Position numbers and translations under genes: made by a program. Source: Trichuris trichiura (Eukaryota; Nematoda; Enoplea; Trichinellida; Trichuridae). From it: a DNA stretch of 64,000 bases. Shown here one piece after another: positions 49,788 to 60,183 of the stretch (positions within the stretch are counted from its first letter, which is position 1; every line of letters starts with the position of its first letter). The notes beneath the pieces are model-generated. The model did not search any database. It worked only from the letters and a program-made list of their open reading frames with translations, and had not been told where the DNA came from. Location: positions 1,426,001 to 1,490,000 of the forward strand of contig JBAJFE010000005.1 in NCBI GenBank assembly GCA_037903355.1, written 5' to 3'.

Positions 49788-50075
49788 CAAACGATGAGTA
49801 TAGTATGTGAGGCGAGGTTAATCTTCAATTGCTTTCTGTTTCAAACGAGAGTTTTAAAGTTTTTTTCTTCTGTGTCTGTCAGTTGCCACTTCCTTAGTTC
49901 AGTATCCTTGTAGAAACTGTTCCGTGCATATATTGATTTATTGTTTAATTTTCTTCTATCGTCACTTGAAATTTTGTCCATCTTTATCCATTTTTGTGTG
50001 TACACTTGTGTGTCACCCGCTTAGTGAGCAGCAGTTGTGGAGTGTGATAATATTTGTCCATATCAATACTGTTTG

Positions 50076-50115
50076 ACCGCTGAAGACGGGTCGCGACAGA
50101 CCCGAAAGCCCCGGG
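50076..50115 (+). ncRNA. Hammerhead-like ribozyme motif, PLE-associated
   Basis: Plus strand: ACCG, CTGAAGA, C, GGGTC-GCGACA-GACCC, GAA, AGCC, C, CGGG. It is a perfect five-pair stem II with CCG/CGG stem I. The helix III tetranucleotide is AGCC instead of AGCT. Confidence 0.62.
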
Positions 50116-50389
50116 AAATTTATGTTCAGTTTACATACCAACGGGACACATGATCCGTAATAAAGACACTTTAATATGAAAACAATAAAAGGTGGTTCAA
50201 AAAAATTCTTGAACCTAACATTCACTGAAATGCCTGGTAACGGGAACGACGTTTTAAGTGAACCTGACGAAAGGACTGTTTCCACCTTCATTGTGTTTGT
50301 AACTGCTGAACTATCCGATAATGCTGTTCACTGGATTTATCATCGCTTAAGCCAAATTCGAGCCAGTAGCTGGCTTGGTAATTAGCCAG

Positions 50390-50560
50390 CAAAAACTCCC
50401 TTACACTGCTGACGAAGGAACAAGAGCAGTTCCGAAACGTACGGTATACAAATTGTGCTGTATTTTCTCTAACATTTTGTTTATCCATTCGTTGGTAGGG
50501 CACTTTGAAGTTTACTTATAGATACACTAAACAAGCCAAACGCGTGAATCAGAAAACCAA
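50390..50560 (+). mobile_element. PLE end with hammerhead motif
   Basis: The motif at 50405-50446 is followed by TGTATTTTCTCTAAC, the TTATCCATTCGTTGGTAGGG block at 50481 and AAACGCGTGAATC. These appear in the same order, with few changes, at 24690-24800. Confidence 0.7.
50405..50446 (+). ncRNA. Hammerhead-like ribozyme motif with ACGU helix III
   Basis: Plus strand: ACTG, CTGACGA, A, GGAAC-AAGAGCA-GTTCC, GAA, ACGT, A, CGGT. Stem I has four pairs (ACTG/CGGT, one G-U) and stem II has five. The helix III position is ACGT, a different but still self-complementary tetranucleotide. Confidence 0.65.
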
Positions 50561-50940
50561 CTATGAAGCAATAAGTAGGAAGAAACTCTATATACTGCAA
50601 GTCGTTTTTCTGAGATTTCTGCGGTAGAATATAAGACTATCCGCGCGGGAAACAGCAAGTACCATATCTTAAGAGAACTAATTACGTTTGAGAAAGCGCC
50701 ATAACCTGCGAGCGTTTTGAAGAAAGGAGACACTTGCTTTAGTAATAACCTAAAACAAGGATGGATAACATCGCTTCATACCTGGTTGATTTGCGGAATT
50801 TACTCATTTGTTAAACAATATTACTATTCCTTTATCTCAAAGCTTTCAGGGCACTTCTCCTCTTTTTGTTAAAGAATTAAAATGCTGTGACATATGTTCC
50901 GGAATAGAAAAGTATTTCTCAACAAACGGATCGACTATAT

Positions 50941-51378
50941 CAGCCATTCTTAACGTGAGGCCTGGGGCCCCCAGGGAGGGGGCAAAATCAAAAATTTTTC
51001 AGAGGGGGGGGGGGAGGAGGCCGTCAAGGGGGCTGAGAAACTTTATTAGAACATGCGTAGTTAGGTAGATCGGAAGGGTGAGAATTTATGCCAATCCTCT
51101 AGAGAGGATTGGTTAACCGTTAGCAACATTTCTGTACGGAAGATTCGAATCAATTCTCACTCGACTCGATGAAGTGGTTTTATTGTTAGTTTCGAAGAAC
51201 CCCAAGTGCTCTTTTCAAATGATTTGACGACTGTATATTCGCATTGTATCAGTGCATTAACTTGATCCTAGGAGGTTGTCATTGAAAGCTGATTGGCTGC
51301 TGTACAAAAAACGCAAAAATTAATTGACCAGTAGGGAAAGGGGGAGGGGCCTAGCGCAGAAAAGGTTGGGAATGGCTG
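50941..51378. mobile_element. Non-autonomous hAT-like element, 438 bp
   Basis: The left end CAGCCATTCTTAACGTGAGG and the reverse complement of the right end, CAGCCATTCCCAACC, form terminal inverted repeats of hAT type. The flanks GACTATAT and GATTAGAT agree at 6 of 8 positions, as an old 8-bp target duplication. The interior has a G-rich run and no coding capacity. Confidence 0.7.
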
Positions 51379-51559
51379 GATTAGATGAATAAGCCACAGC
51401 TGTTACAAGGAGCAATGATTTCCAGGTCGCATTACTTGCAAATAACGTCCATTCGCCTATTTAGTGCCCAATTTTTTCACTTCTCCAAATTTACTACGCT
51501 GTTTTTAAACCTAGTGTTCACATTAAAACAAACCATTTTATTGATCATAATTACAGCAG

Positions 51560-52920
51560 CTGCATAGCCTTGGAAAGTTACAAGTCCCATCCTCAGCGGT
51601 GAGATGTTAGAAAGGACGAACATGATGGGCATTACAGGCGATTAAATGGTTCAGCCGGATGTTTTGCACAACTGTTTTCCTATAAGACTGGTCCACACGC
51701 TACTGATCTCTTTACCTTTGTTTCCACTAATCACTTCATTATGCCTAGCAGAAATGCTTTAATCTTTCGTAGTTTCGAATCATCTTCTTGGCAAATAAAT
51801 TTGGAAAATGACTGACCGCCACAGTGCGAGGCACGTTCCACTAATCTCGATGCCTTCTTGATTGCTTCATGCTTTGCTGCGTGGGCTTCCGTTTTTCGAG
51901 ACCTTCGCCTGCGTCCTGTTTCATTTTCTTGGATATCAGACAATGCATTCTTGCAATGGTTGAGACAACTAAGGTGCTGGTTGAACTTTTGAGATAGGCT
52001 GTTGCCTACCTCACCAAAGTAGAAGGCAAAGCAACTGCAAATCATCTCGTAAACCACTGCTGGCTTCTTTCAATAGATAACCGTGTTTTTTCATGCCTAT
52101 CCATGGGCCTCAACGAATACGAAGTTTTAAAATACACTTTGAGACCAATCTCCTTGCTAATACGCATAGAGTTTCCTCTGAAACGTTTGTAGTATGGCAT
52201 TAGAAATAAGAGAACACTCTGCTTTGACAAACCGCTTTCTGGTCTGGAAGTTTTCTGTCTTATCACTGAGGAAATCAATCCTACTGGATAGCTTTTATAT
52301 AAAAAAGCCGCTTTTATGTGTGCAAGCTCGGAGGTAAGCAATGTTTCATCGCAAATTGATGTTGGATTACCAATCATCCCAGTAATTGTGCCTGCGACGA
52401 AAAATATAAATGTCTGTTCAAATATGTAGGCCTCCTATAGACTGTTGTTTTAAGCCTACGTCCATCGCTGATTATGAGCACGTCGAGTCTCCCATTGTTT
52501 CTTTCTCAATAGTGAAGGAAATGCAGTTCAGGAATAGGCTGCTCAGGTCGTTAACAAACGCTTCCTTCTTCCCCATTTGATGACAGCAAAGATGTCGTTC
52601 ATGGATATTATGAAAAACGTCAGGGTAATTGCTGCGTCTGCAAAGAAAAAAGCCTTTTCTTCTAGATATTCAATAAACGTTTTCGCTAAAATGGGTGATA
52701 AAGAGATATCCATTTGTGCCTCCATCTTTTGTATGAAAAACTGTTCTTGAAACTGGAAGTAATTTGCTTTTTTTAAGCGCTAGTTTGTTGACGTGAAAGG
52801 TCTTGAGATTGGTCCTTTGTGATAACGTCAGGTCCGCCTCAAGAAGCTCTTCGAGTGCATTGAGCGCGACATATATGGGGACGCTTGTGAACATCTAATT
52901 TACGTTATAAAAGAACAAGA
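51560..52920 (-). mobile_element. Penelope-like element relic with RT and GIY-YIG endonuclease
   Basis: On the minus strand, 52894-52670 carries MFTSVPIYVALNALEELLEA (RT). 52725-52543 has LSPILAKTFIEYLEEKAFFF and then SMNDIFAVIKWG, in which the catalytic YVDD has become SMND. 52377-52042 has the connecting region (PYYKRF...KVYFKTSYSLRP). 52057-51731 has VVYEMICSCFAFYFGEVGNS (endonuclease, YIG changed to YFG). Frame changes separate the pieces. The downstream tail (51760-51562) matches the tails at 53321 and 63806 and includes a decayed hammerhead motif. The element is dead, 5' truncated near 52900. Confidence 0.85.
51562..51600 (-). other. Decayed hammerhead-like motif
   Basis: Minus strand: ACCG, CTGAGGA, T, GGGAC-TTGTAAC-TTTCC, AAGGCTATG. 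The core G of CTGANGA is kept, but the GAA box is lost and stem II is mismatched. Confidence 0.4.
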
Positions 52921-53189
52921 TTTCCGAGGTGTCTGATTGTAGATTCTTGAACTCAACGCAGAATTTCTTTACTGTTTTCTACTTAGGACGTTCTGCTTCC
53001 ATCTAGCGGTCTGACGGTCGTTTTCAAATAAGAGCCTAACCGTCCTATAACGCTTTTTCTACTCGAAATCACAGGTTTTTGAGAGATACCCATTTTGAAT
53101 GTCCATACAGCTCTGAACGTTGAGTTTTGCCAATGTACGTCATTTCAGAGACCTATACGTCGTGTGTTTCACGTTCACAAGACTCCAGC

Positions 53190-53545
53190 AGATAACTGAA
53201 GCAATTAAGAAAGCATCGGGCATAGTGGAACACGCCTCTTACAGTAACCGTCAATTATTTTTCAAAGTCATTTGCCGAGAAGAGGACTTTCAACTGCGAA
53301 AAGCAAAAGGCCTTTTTGTTACGCATGATGAGGTGATTACTTGAGACAAAGGTAAAAAGATCAGTGATATGTGAACCAATCTTATTATAAGAATACAGTC
53401 AGACAAAACATTCGGTTGACCCATTTGGCTGCCTATAAAAGTCATCATATTCTTTCACTCCAGCATTTGACCGCTGAAGACGGAACGTGTAACTTCTCAA
53501 GCTACGCAGTTTATATCATTGTTATTAATAAACTGGTTTACCGTT
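53190..53545 (+). mobile_element. PLE 3' fragment
   Basis: The open frame EAIKKASGIVEHASYSNRQL, then CREEDFQLRKAKG, is homologous to the C-terminal tail of the element at 51560-52920 (HEAIKKASRLVERASHCGGQ). It is followed by a non-coding tail of about 200 bp that recurs almost unchanged at 63806-64000. Confidence 0.7.
53469..53509 (+). other. Decayed hammerhead-like motif
   Basis: Plus strand: ACCG, CTGAAGA, C, GGAAC, GTGTAAC, TTCTC, AAGCTACGC. The GAA box is reduced and stem II no longer pairs fully. The identical sequence recurs at 63943. Confidence 0.4.
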
Positions 53546-56500
53546 TTATTTTGAATGATAGCTTAAAAATAGGGAGCTACGTTTCGAGAAACGAAGAAAT
53601 TGTTTGAACCTGTTACCGACCAACCAATTTTCAATTAATGCTCACAGATTGTTCGTTTTGTCTTTGAATTTTGGAAAGGATAGGGCCAATTAAGTGTCAA
53701 AACATGCACAATGGTTTCATTTCAGGACGTAATGTGAAGATAACTTCTGTTTCTTTATAACCGCAACAATTTCATGAGATGTCAATTTAGTAAACGTTAT
53801 GGGGTAGACGCAATGAGTAGAGACAAAAAGAGACAATTTTAACAGAACAATTCTCTTGACACTTACCAGTTAGCGATAGCAGCAGATGAAAGGCGGTTGA
53901 TGCAACAGTGAGGTGACAACCAAAAGAACAGCAGTCATTGTCCATGCTATTTGCATTGAAGACGAGTTCACGTTATCTTGCTGCCTGAGCAGTGCGAACA
54001 CTACGTTTTTCTCCGGAAAAATGCTTAAACTTGTTCGAGAATCACGGTCGTCTGAGAGCCTTAAATTCACATACTCTAAACATAAAATTGCATCGACGAA
54101 AAGTAAGGACAAGAAACATAAGACCATTAGCACTACGGATACTTGCAGCTTCAAACATACCCAATCCAACTGCAGCGCGACCGCATCCTGTTACGTTCCA
54201 GTCAAAAAGGAAGCACCAAGTACAATGAAAATTACTCAAATTACAAGGATCAAGTACCGAACCTATGCTGCCGAAGCTCTGCTTCCAAATTGGAAGCTGC
54301 TGATCTTCCTGGACGAAGAGCAGCAACGCTGACTACAGGTACCAGAAAAGAAAACTTTGAACAGCATACAAGCGTACAGTCGTAATTCAATCAGCAATTA
54401 TTTCAAAGGGAGGAATTTTAAGGCAACCGGAACGAAATAACATTAAAAGGAATTTTGGTTCAACTACAGAGAAGTTGACTATATCTTAATAATTTTTACT
54501 GTAATTGAATGTCATTTTCGGACGGCGCAGACGTATAATTTCCTATCACTTGTTCAGGCATCAGCTACTCCACTGACATTTAAGAAATGCATACTTTCCT
54601 TTTTCATCATATGAGAAGTTCAATTCTCGAGGAAAATTGAATGGAAAGGAAAATCTTATTCAAGGAAAATAGCCTTCATTTAGGCCATTTTGCTAATAAA
54701 AATGAATGGAAACTGTTTTTAATAGTAATTCTACAAAAACTAACCTTTTTTCCTACTAAAACTGAAGAGGACCATTCATCCTCGCTGCATTTAATTCATC
54801 GTTTTTGCTTACCGATTGCAATTGCTTTCACAAATATGACTGCTGCAATCACCATTCGTACATCTTTTTTGCTGACTGCTACAATGGAGGTCCGCAATCC
54901 TTACGTAACGATTGATGCGTTCCACGTATGCTTTCACGATGAGCACTAACGAAGAAAATGAAGGAGTGATAAACAGTGGCCAGAAATATGCGACTGCTCA
55001 GTAATTTTTAATGAGAGCAAACTGAAATTGAGCCATCGCACTCGTCGACGGTGATAAGGCGCAGACAAGACGATAAGGTTAAGGCAAGTCTCTGCTTTAT
55101 CGCTGAAAACGGAACCAGTTCAGTTGTGAAAGCTTCGATCAATCGTGCTAGTTTACGTGCAATGCGAATAAACCGTTTTGCTATCGAAAAAATAATCTTG
55201 CCCCACGATGTGATAATGTTTCGTGTTCGCTGATGTTTGCTTTACTTATAGAATTTGTGTGAGGAAAGAATTTTGTGAAATAACAACAGTCTTTAATAGC
55301 TACGCCTGGAACGTGTTGAAAAGGATACCACTTAATGGTCTGATTTAAAAATAACGTAATTTCTTCGGACAGAAAAGGAAAAGTATAGCAAGAAGAACAA
55401 CGTTACAAGTAGAAAGAAAAAACAGTAAAGTTTTCCACCGATAACGATTCTGAATTCTTCGAAATTATTCCCCAAACGAAACAAAAATTCATGATCGATC
55501 AATTTGGCTTCCGATCCATTCATGCCTTAAAATCCATAACGAACTGGCCTGCTTGCGTTATAATGCATTAGTTAATCATCACCGCTGCTAAGAACATGAA
55601 GTTTCCAAACAAATTAAGCTAATTTTAGTCTGATCATCATACTTTCAAAATAATACTGGTATTTAGAATAAACGGATGTCTTGTCATACATCTATACACA
55701 AAAAACACCGTAGCCAACCGCAGTTTAAAAAATGCAGGTTCCTTTTCACAAATTGTCAGCCATATTGCACAAGCCTTATTAGAAAGGAGAATGGCCATTC
55801 TGCGCTACCTTTATACGGGTTAAAGCAGAATCATTTGGCTTATATGTAAGCTTACGATAAAGAAAAGACAGAGCAGTGACCGGCAAATTTACAACAAGAG
55901 AACGTGCATTTTTTAAGGTGATGGTGGAATATTTGCGCGAAAGTAGATAAGGCCACAAACAGCTTTCTTTCGTCAACAAAATTAAGATGTAACGCTAGAC
56001 TAAGCAACATTTGACTCATAAGTTTAATAAATGTCTTACTGCAGCTAAGAAATAGACTATGGTATTATTACGCGGACCTATTATCAATTCGTTCGTTGAA
56101 TTTCTAGAAAAAAACTAAGTGTCATGTTGAAATCTTTTTGAATACATGATGATTTGCAGTATTACACAATAAAAATGAAAGCACATAACACGCGGAGAAA
56201 AATGGTCATGATTGCTTAGATGAAAAAAGTTCTACTCTATTATCGAGGAGATATTGTCACTTTCTGTCGGCGCGGGATTATAGCTGGGTTCCAAAGCATG
56301 ACTGGCCGGAAGATGAACAAGTATACCAGCGCATAATTATCTTTAAAAGTGTGGCAGCTTTAATAAGTGGATTATGCAAATAGTAGTGCCTTCATAACTC
56401 CATCTAAGTTAATAGCAAATCTTAGTTGGCAAGAAACAAAGTTAAAGCAGTAAAACAAATTTACTTCAACACTAGAATTTTCCATTCAGAGAACTAAATA

Positions 56501-57258
56501 GAAGCTCTTATTTTACATCTCATTCAGCAAAATTGCTGAAAACTAATGGTACCAATCTTTTTGCAGCTAAATGGCAACTACAATTGAGAAGCACGTCCTT
56601 ATCCCTCCCTACGTACGAGCGTACTTCTTTGAACGGAAGGTAACCAATTGATTGCCATGAATAAATCACTTCCTGACAAGTACTAAGTGCATGAAGAGCT
56701 ATTACGGGAACAAAAGCATTCCTTTCTTAGCGGGGATACAGTTCACTTCATTTAGCAATTCACACTTTAGACGCTAAAGTTTCTACATGGCATAAAACTT
56801 TTCTAAAATGGGTGTCATTTGCTTGCAAACGATCTACTGTCTAGAAACTGCATGTTGCTTTCTAGAAAAACGCAGATTATGTTGTTGTGTGCTCATTTAA
56901 ACTTGAGATGAAATGTAAGCGTTATGTTTAGGCTTAAGCTGATACTTGGGCAAAGCAGGATTGCTGGGAAAAGAACACTGAGACGAAACAGGCATGTGTT
57001 CAGTTGGTGGTTGGCTATTTGCAAGGATAGAGTTGACGAGAACTGAAATAAGTCCTTTTTCAAAAAACGAAATCAGTACACCACTGTTAAAAACAGTGGA
57101 ATATTACTAAATACTAATACATTTGCGTGTAGAGGAATTTCCTAGAACTATTAAGTAACGGTTTTTTTTTCTGAGTTTCTCATGCATTTCGCATCCGTTT
57201 TTCTTATCTGCAATTTTGACACTTACATTACATTAAATAAAAAAAAGTGAGTACCATC
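53546..57258. other. Non-coding AT-rich region
   Basis: A GC-richer stretch at 53913-54360 is open on both strands in several frames without domains. A minus-strand relative of the GCCTAA repeat lies at about 56917-56970. Nothing else is supported. Confidence 0.45.
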
Positions 57259-57330
57259 TCCTCGGTAGTATAATGGTGAGTATTCCCGCCTGTCACGCGG
57301 GCGACCCGGGTTCGATTCCCGGCCGGGGAG
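57259..57330 (+). tRNA. tRNA-Asp (GTC)
   Basis: A 72-nt cloverleaf. The acceptor TCCTCGG pairs with CCGGGGA (one T-G pair), with discriminator G. The A box is TAGTATAATGG. The anticodon stem CCCGC/GCGGG encloses loop CTGTCAC with anticodon GTC. The T arm is CCCGG-TTCGATT-CCCGG. All parts are intact, so it is probably functional. Confidence 0.97.
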
Positions 57331-58677
57331 AACCTATTTGTCCATTTAATTATACCTACTCTTTTGTAGTGCCCAATGCACATCATTAATTTTATTGCAT
57401 AATATGATTATTGACTGGCTATTGTTGCGAGAGTAAACGATTAAATTGATAAAATGCTTTGACGAATTAACAAGAGCTATAGTTACAGTAACTTAATTTA
57501 ATGGAGTAATAAGTGCCCATTCATTCTTTGATATTCTGCCCTTACGTAACGATAGCTTTATGTATTTCTGAGCATCGCTAGGACGTATATTGAGATGCTG
57601 AATTAAATATGACTTCGAATAGTACGCAAACTCATTGTTACAGAAGATGTCCCGTTATAACATTCAATAAATTCTTTTCCAAAGCTATAAAGTCCAATCA
57701 TGACCGTTCATCAGCAGTGAAAGCGTATAATTACTTTTGCGGTTTAGCAGTTGACGGCGTGTGAAAGTTTATCACCCGAAAGCTCGTGTTTTCACAAAGT
57801 TCTAACGAGATCCTATTGGTAAATAGATCTTAGAAACCAAATCAGTCCTTTCTTAGCGTTCATACTTGATGCAGAAGATTTCTTGATTGATGAAAGCTTT
57901 TAGTTTTAGAATCCAGCTAAGCAGAGCTCCCAAAGTGCTATCCACCCTTAAGAACGACAAAATCACGGACAAGACGTGATTGCTAAATCATCAGATTTGA
58001 CTTACTGGAGTGCCTCTTACACTGCAGATAGGTGACACAGTAACTAGTCGACAATAAGATCATATTTGCTCTTCCTTAATGCTGTAAAAAGAAGTGGTAG
58101 AAATACTCAATCGCACAACCTGTGAAGGATCAGAACGTTCACTTACTCCTATCACAGCTTAGATTTAAGAATCAACTGTATGTGCAATTGATCTGAATTT
58201 TTCATAGTGGTTCATCTCCTTACTGCCTTGTTTGATGTATAAGTAATAGCATTTTCTGACGCAACGATTAACGAAGCTCTTCATATACTTTTGAAGCCCT
58301 CTTTTCAGCATCATAACGGACCTACTTACCTGCTATTGACAATACATTTTGTCGCCAAAGAGAAAATTGAATTAAGATTGACGGACAAACGCGAATCGGT
58401 TGCCGCCATTCCTCGAGCGTTTCACCGTGCATTATGTCACTTCGAAAGTAACAGACGCAGTGGACAGCAGTTACCACGCAATGAGTTTTGCAGGCACATG
58501 GCGGCATCTGGTCCATTCTCATCGTATATTCTCATTCAGTTTCCCAATGATGGCAAAATAATCAGTCAGGATACACTGTCAATATAAGAGCTGCTCGCAT
58601 AACACGATTCAGTTGAGAAGTAAAAACTCAAAGTACTGCTCACACGAAAAACTATTTCAAATAATTGACAACGAACG
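57331..58677. other. Non-coding region with a PLE fragment
   Basis: Apart from the PLE piece at 57600-57725, nothing is supported. A 98-codon frame at 58291-58587 has no recognisable domain. Confidence 0.4.
57600..57725 (-). mobile_element. Decayed PLE end
   Basis: Minus strand: CTGATGAACGGTC, ATGATTGGACT, TATAGCTTTGG, then GAATTTATTGAATG and ATAACGGGACATC. This is the same order as the PLE end at 18290-18388 but with hammerhead stem and core damaged (motif at about 57679-57722). Confidence 0.5.
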
Positions 58678-58750
58678 TGTCCTTGCCTGGGCTCGAACCA
58701 GGGACCTTCTGTGTGTAAGACAGATGTGATAACCGCTACACTACAAGGAC
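58678..58750 (-). tRNA. tRNA-Val (TAC)
   Basis: A 73-nt cloverleaf on the minus strand. The acceptor is GTCCTTG/CAAGGAC, discriminator A, with D arm GTGTAGCGGTTATCAC. The anticodon stem TCTGT/ACAGA has loop CTTACAC. The T arm is CCTGG-TTCGAGC-CCAGG. Complete and probably functional. Confidence 0.96.
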
Positions 58751-59112
58751 GATGAAGCAGTAAAATCTCTGGTGATTTGTGTAAAAAAGTCCATGAGCAA
58801 CCACTTCAATTCCCTTGCATAAATAACGCATAATAAGTTATTATTACCTATTACAATCGCTAATAATCAGTTCTTCTTATTCTTCACTGAGAAAACTTTA
58901 ACGCTGACAAGCTGATAAGCGCTCACCACTGAACCGAAACATTTGGAAGCGCGTTCTTATTTTACTATTTTTAACTATGTTCTCGGTGACTTCACGTATG
59001 AGTAACAGAATTGATATTATGAAGCAAAATAATAATATCTGATCGACCACCCGCAATAATCAGCAAGGATAATCAAGCTTTTACTAAACGCATCAACATC
59101 GTAAATGAACTA
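58751..59112. other. Non-coding region
   Basis: Nothing supported. Confidence 0.5.
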
Positions 59113-59427
59113 CAGTAAAACCCCCGTAAGTTGACCACCCAACCGACTGGGGAAAACTGGTGAACACAGAGGGGTGGTCAGCATAGGAGGCTGTGGGTAT
59201 AGTGACCCGGCTAAACATATTGCAGTTGAACCTGCGTAAGTTGTCCAATCAACAGACCGGTCAACTTACAGAGAGCAAACTAACATTGCGTCCATATACT
59301 ATGTTAAGGCCAAAACGGTCAACTTCCCACTTACGGAGGTTGTCCTTGCGCTTGTTAACTTTCGGACTAACCAACTAGTCAAAATTCTGTTAACTTAGGG
59401 AGGTGGTGAACTTTGGAGGTTCAACTG
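59113..59427. mobile_element. pogo/Tigger-like non-autonomous element, possibly nested
   Basis: The left end CAGTAAAACCCCCGTAAGTT and the reverse complement of the right end, CAGTTGAACCTCCAAAGTT, are inverted repeats both continuing into ACCACC. A TA precedes the left end. A second left-type terminus, CAGTTGAACCTGCGTAAGTT, begins at 59224, so one copy may sit inside another. No coding sequence. Confidence 0.5.
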
Positions 59428-59784
59428 CAGTTGTCTATTGCAAATGAAGCAACGTCATAAAGAGATCCAGACTAAAGGTCGATAGAAATATAAATGAGAT
59501 GGAAAAATGAATGATTATGCAAAGTCACTGTGTACTGACTTCAAGAAAAACTTAGGCATGTCACCTGTTAGACTTTTCCCGTTTCATTCAAAGAAACCAT
59601 TTCTACTCATTAAAACGAAAGAAATTCCAGGGTAGCTTGTATCATGTCTTCAGCCAACGCGTATGTATGCATTCAGACGCTATTAAAATGGCAGTATGTT
59701 ACTACGTTTATGATTTGACTGAAATAAGTGAATGCTACTCTTCTGATGACTCGCCATCTACCCAAGTTTCTATAGCATTGCAAT

Positions 59785-59857
59785 GTCCTTGTAGTGTAGT
59801 GGTTATCACATCTGTCTAACACACAGAAGGTCCCTGGTTCGAGCCCAGGCAAGGACA
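59785..59857 (+). tRNA. tRNA-Val (AAC)
   Basis: A 73-nt cloverleaf identical to the TAC copy in the acceptor and T arms. The anticodon loop CTAACAC carries AAC. All stems are intact. Confidence 0.96.
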
Positions 59858-60110
59858 TATCCATTCAAAAGCTTCCCTGTCAGAAGTTTTCATAGACCCA
59901 AACAGAAACGTTTTTGTTTCAGCTTCTTTTAGTCAGCTCTATGACGATTATCGATGTCAATAACTATTCATTCTGATTGACAATAACAGTCGCTGTAAAT
60001 TCAAAAATTAACATTTAGCCTCTAAACTTTTTGGATCACGGAAACATGAAATGCTAACAAAAGTCTGCTGCTTTGCAAACATAAGTTTCTGTTTCGCTGA
60101 ATAATAGCGA

Positions 60111-60183
60111 TGTCCTTGCCTGGGCTCGAACCAGGGACCTTCTGTGTGTTAGACAGATGTGATAACCACTACACTACAAGGAC
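60111..60183 (-). tRNA. tRNA-Val (AAC)
   Basis: A minus-strand copy that appears identical to the gene at 59785-59857 over its full length. The two are in inverted orientation, about 250 bp apart. Confidence 0.96.

Larger units (their letters stand above)
49684..50183. mobile_element. Inverted pair of PLE ends with hammerhead motifs
   Basis: Arms 49684-49793 and 50071-50183 are inverted repeats of about 110 bp with high identity (TTTATTACGGATCATGTGTC in the left arm, its complement in the right). Each carries a hammerhead-like motif facing outwards. The 280-bp spacer lacks coding sequence and shares blocks with the spacer at 18390-18640. Confidence 0.75.

Noticed and set aside
50941..51060. 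G-rich run as a CpG island or promoter
   Set aside because: It is the interior of a hAT-like non-autonomous element bounded by terminal inverted repeats.
53913..54332. 139-codon plus-strand frame
   Set aside because: Open in three plus-strand frames and partly on the minus strand, with no domain. Too ambiguous to call a gene, though an old element is possible.
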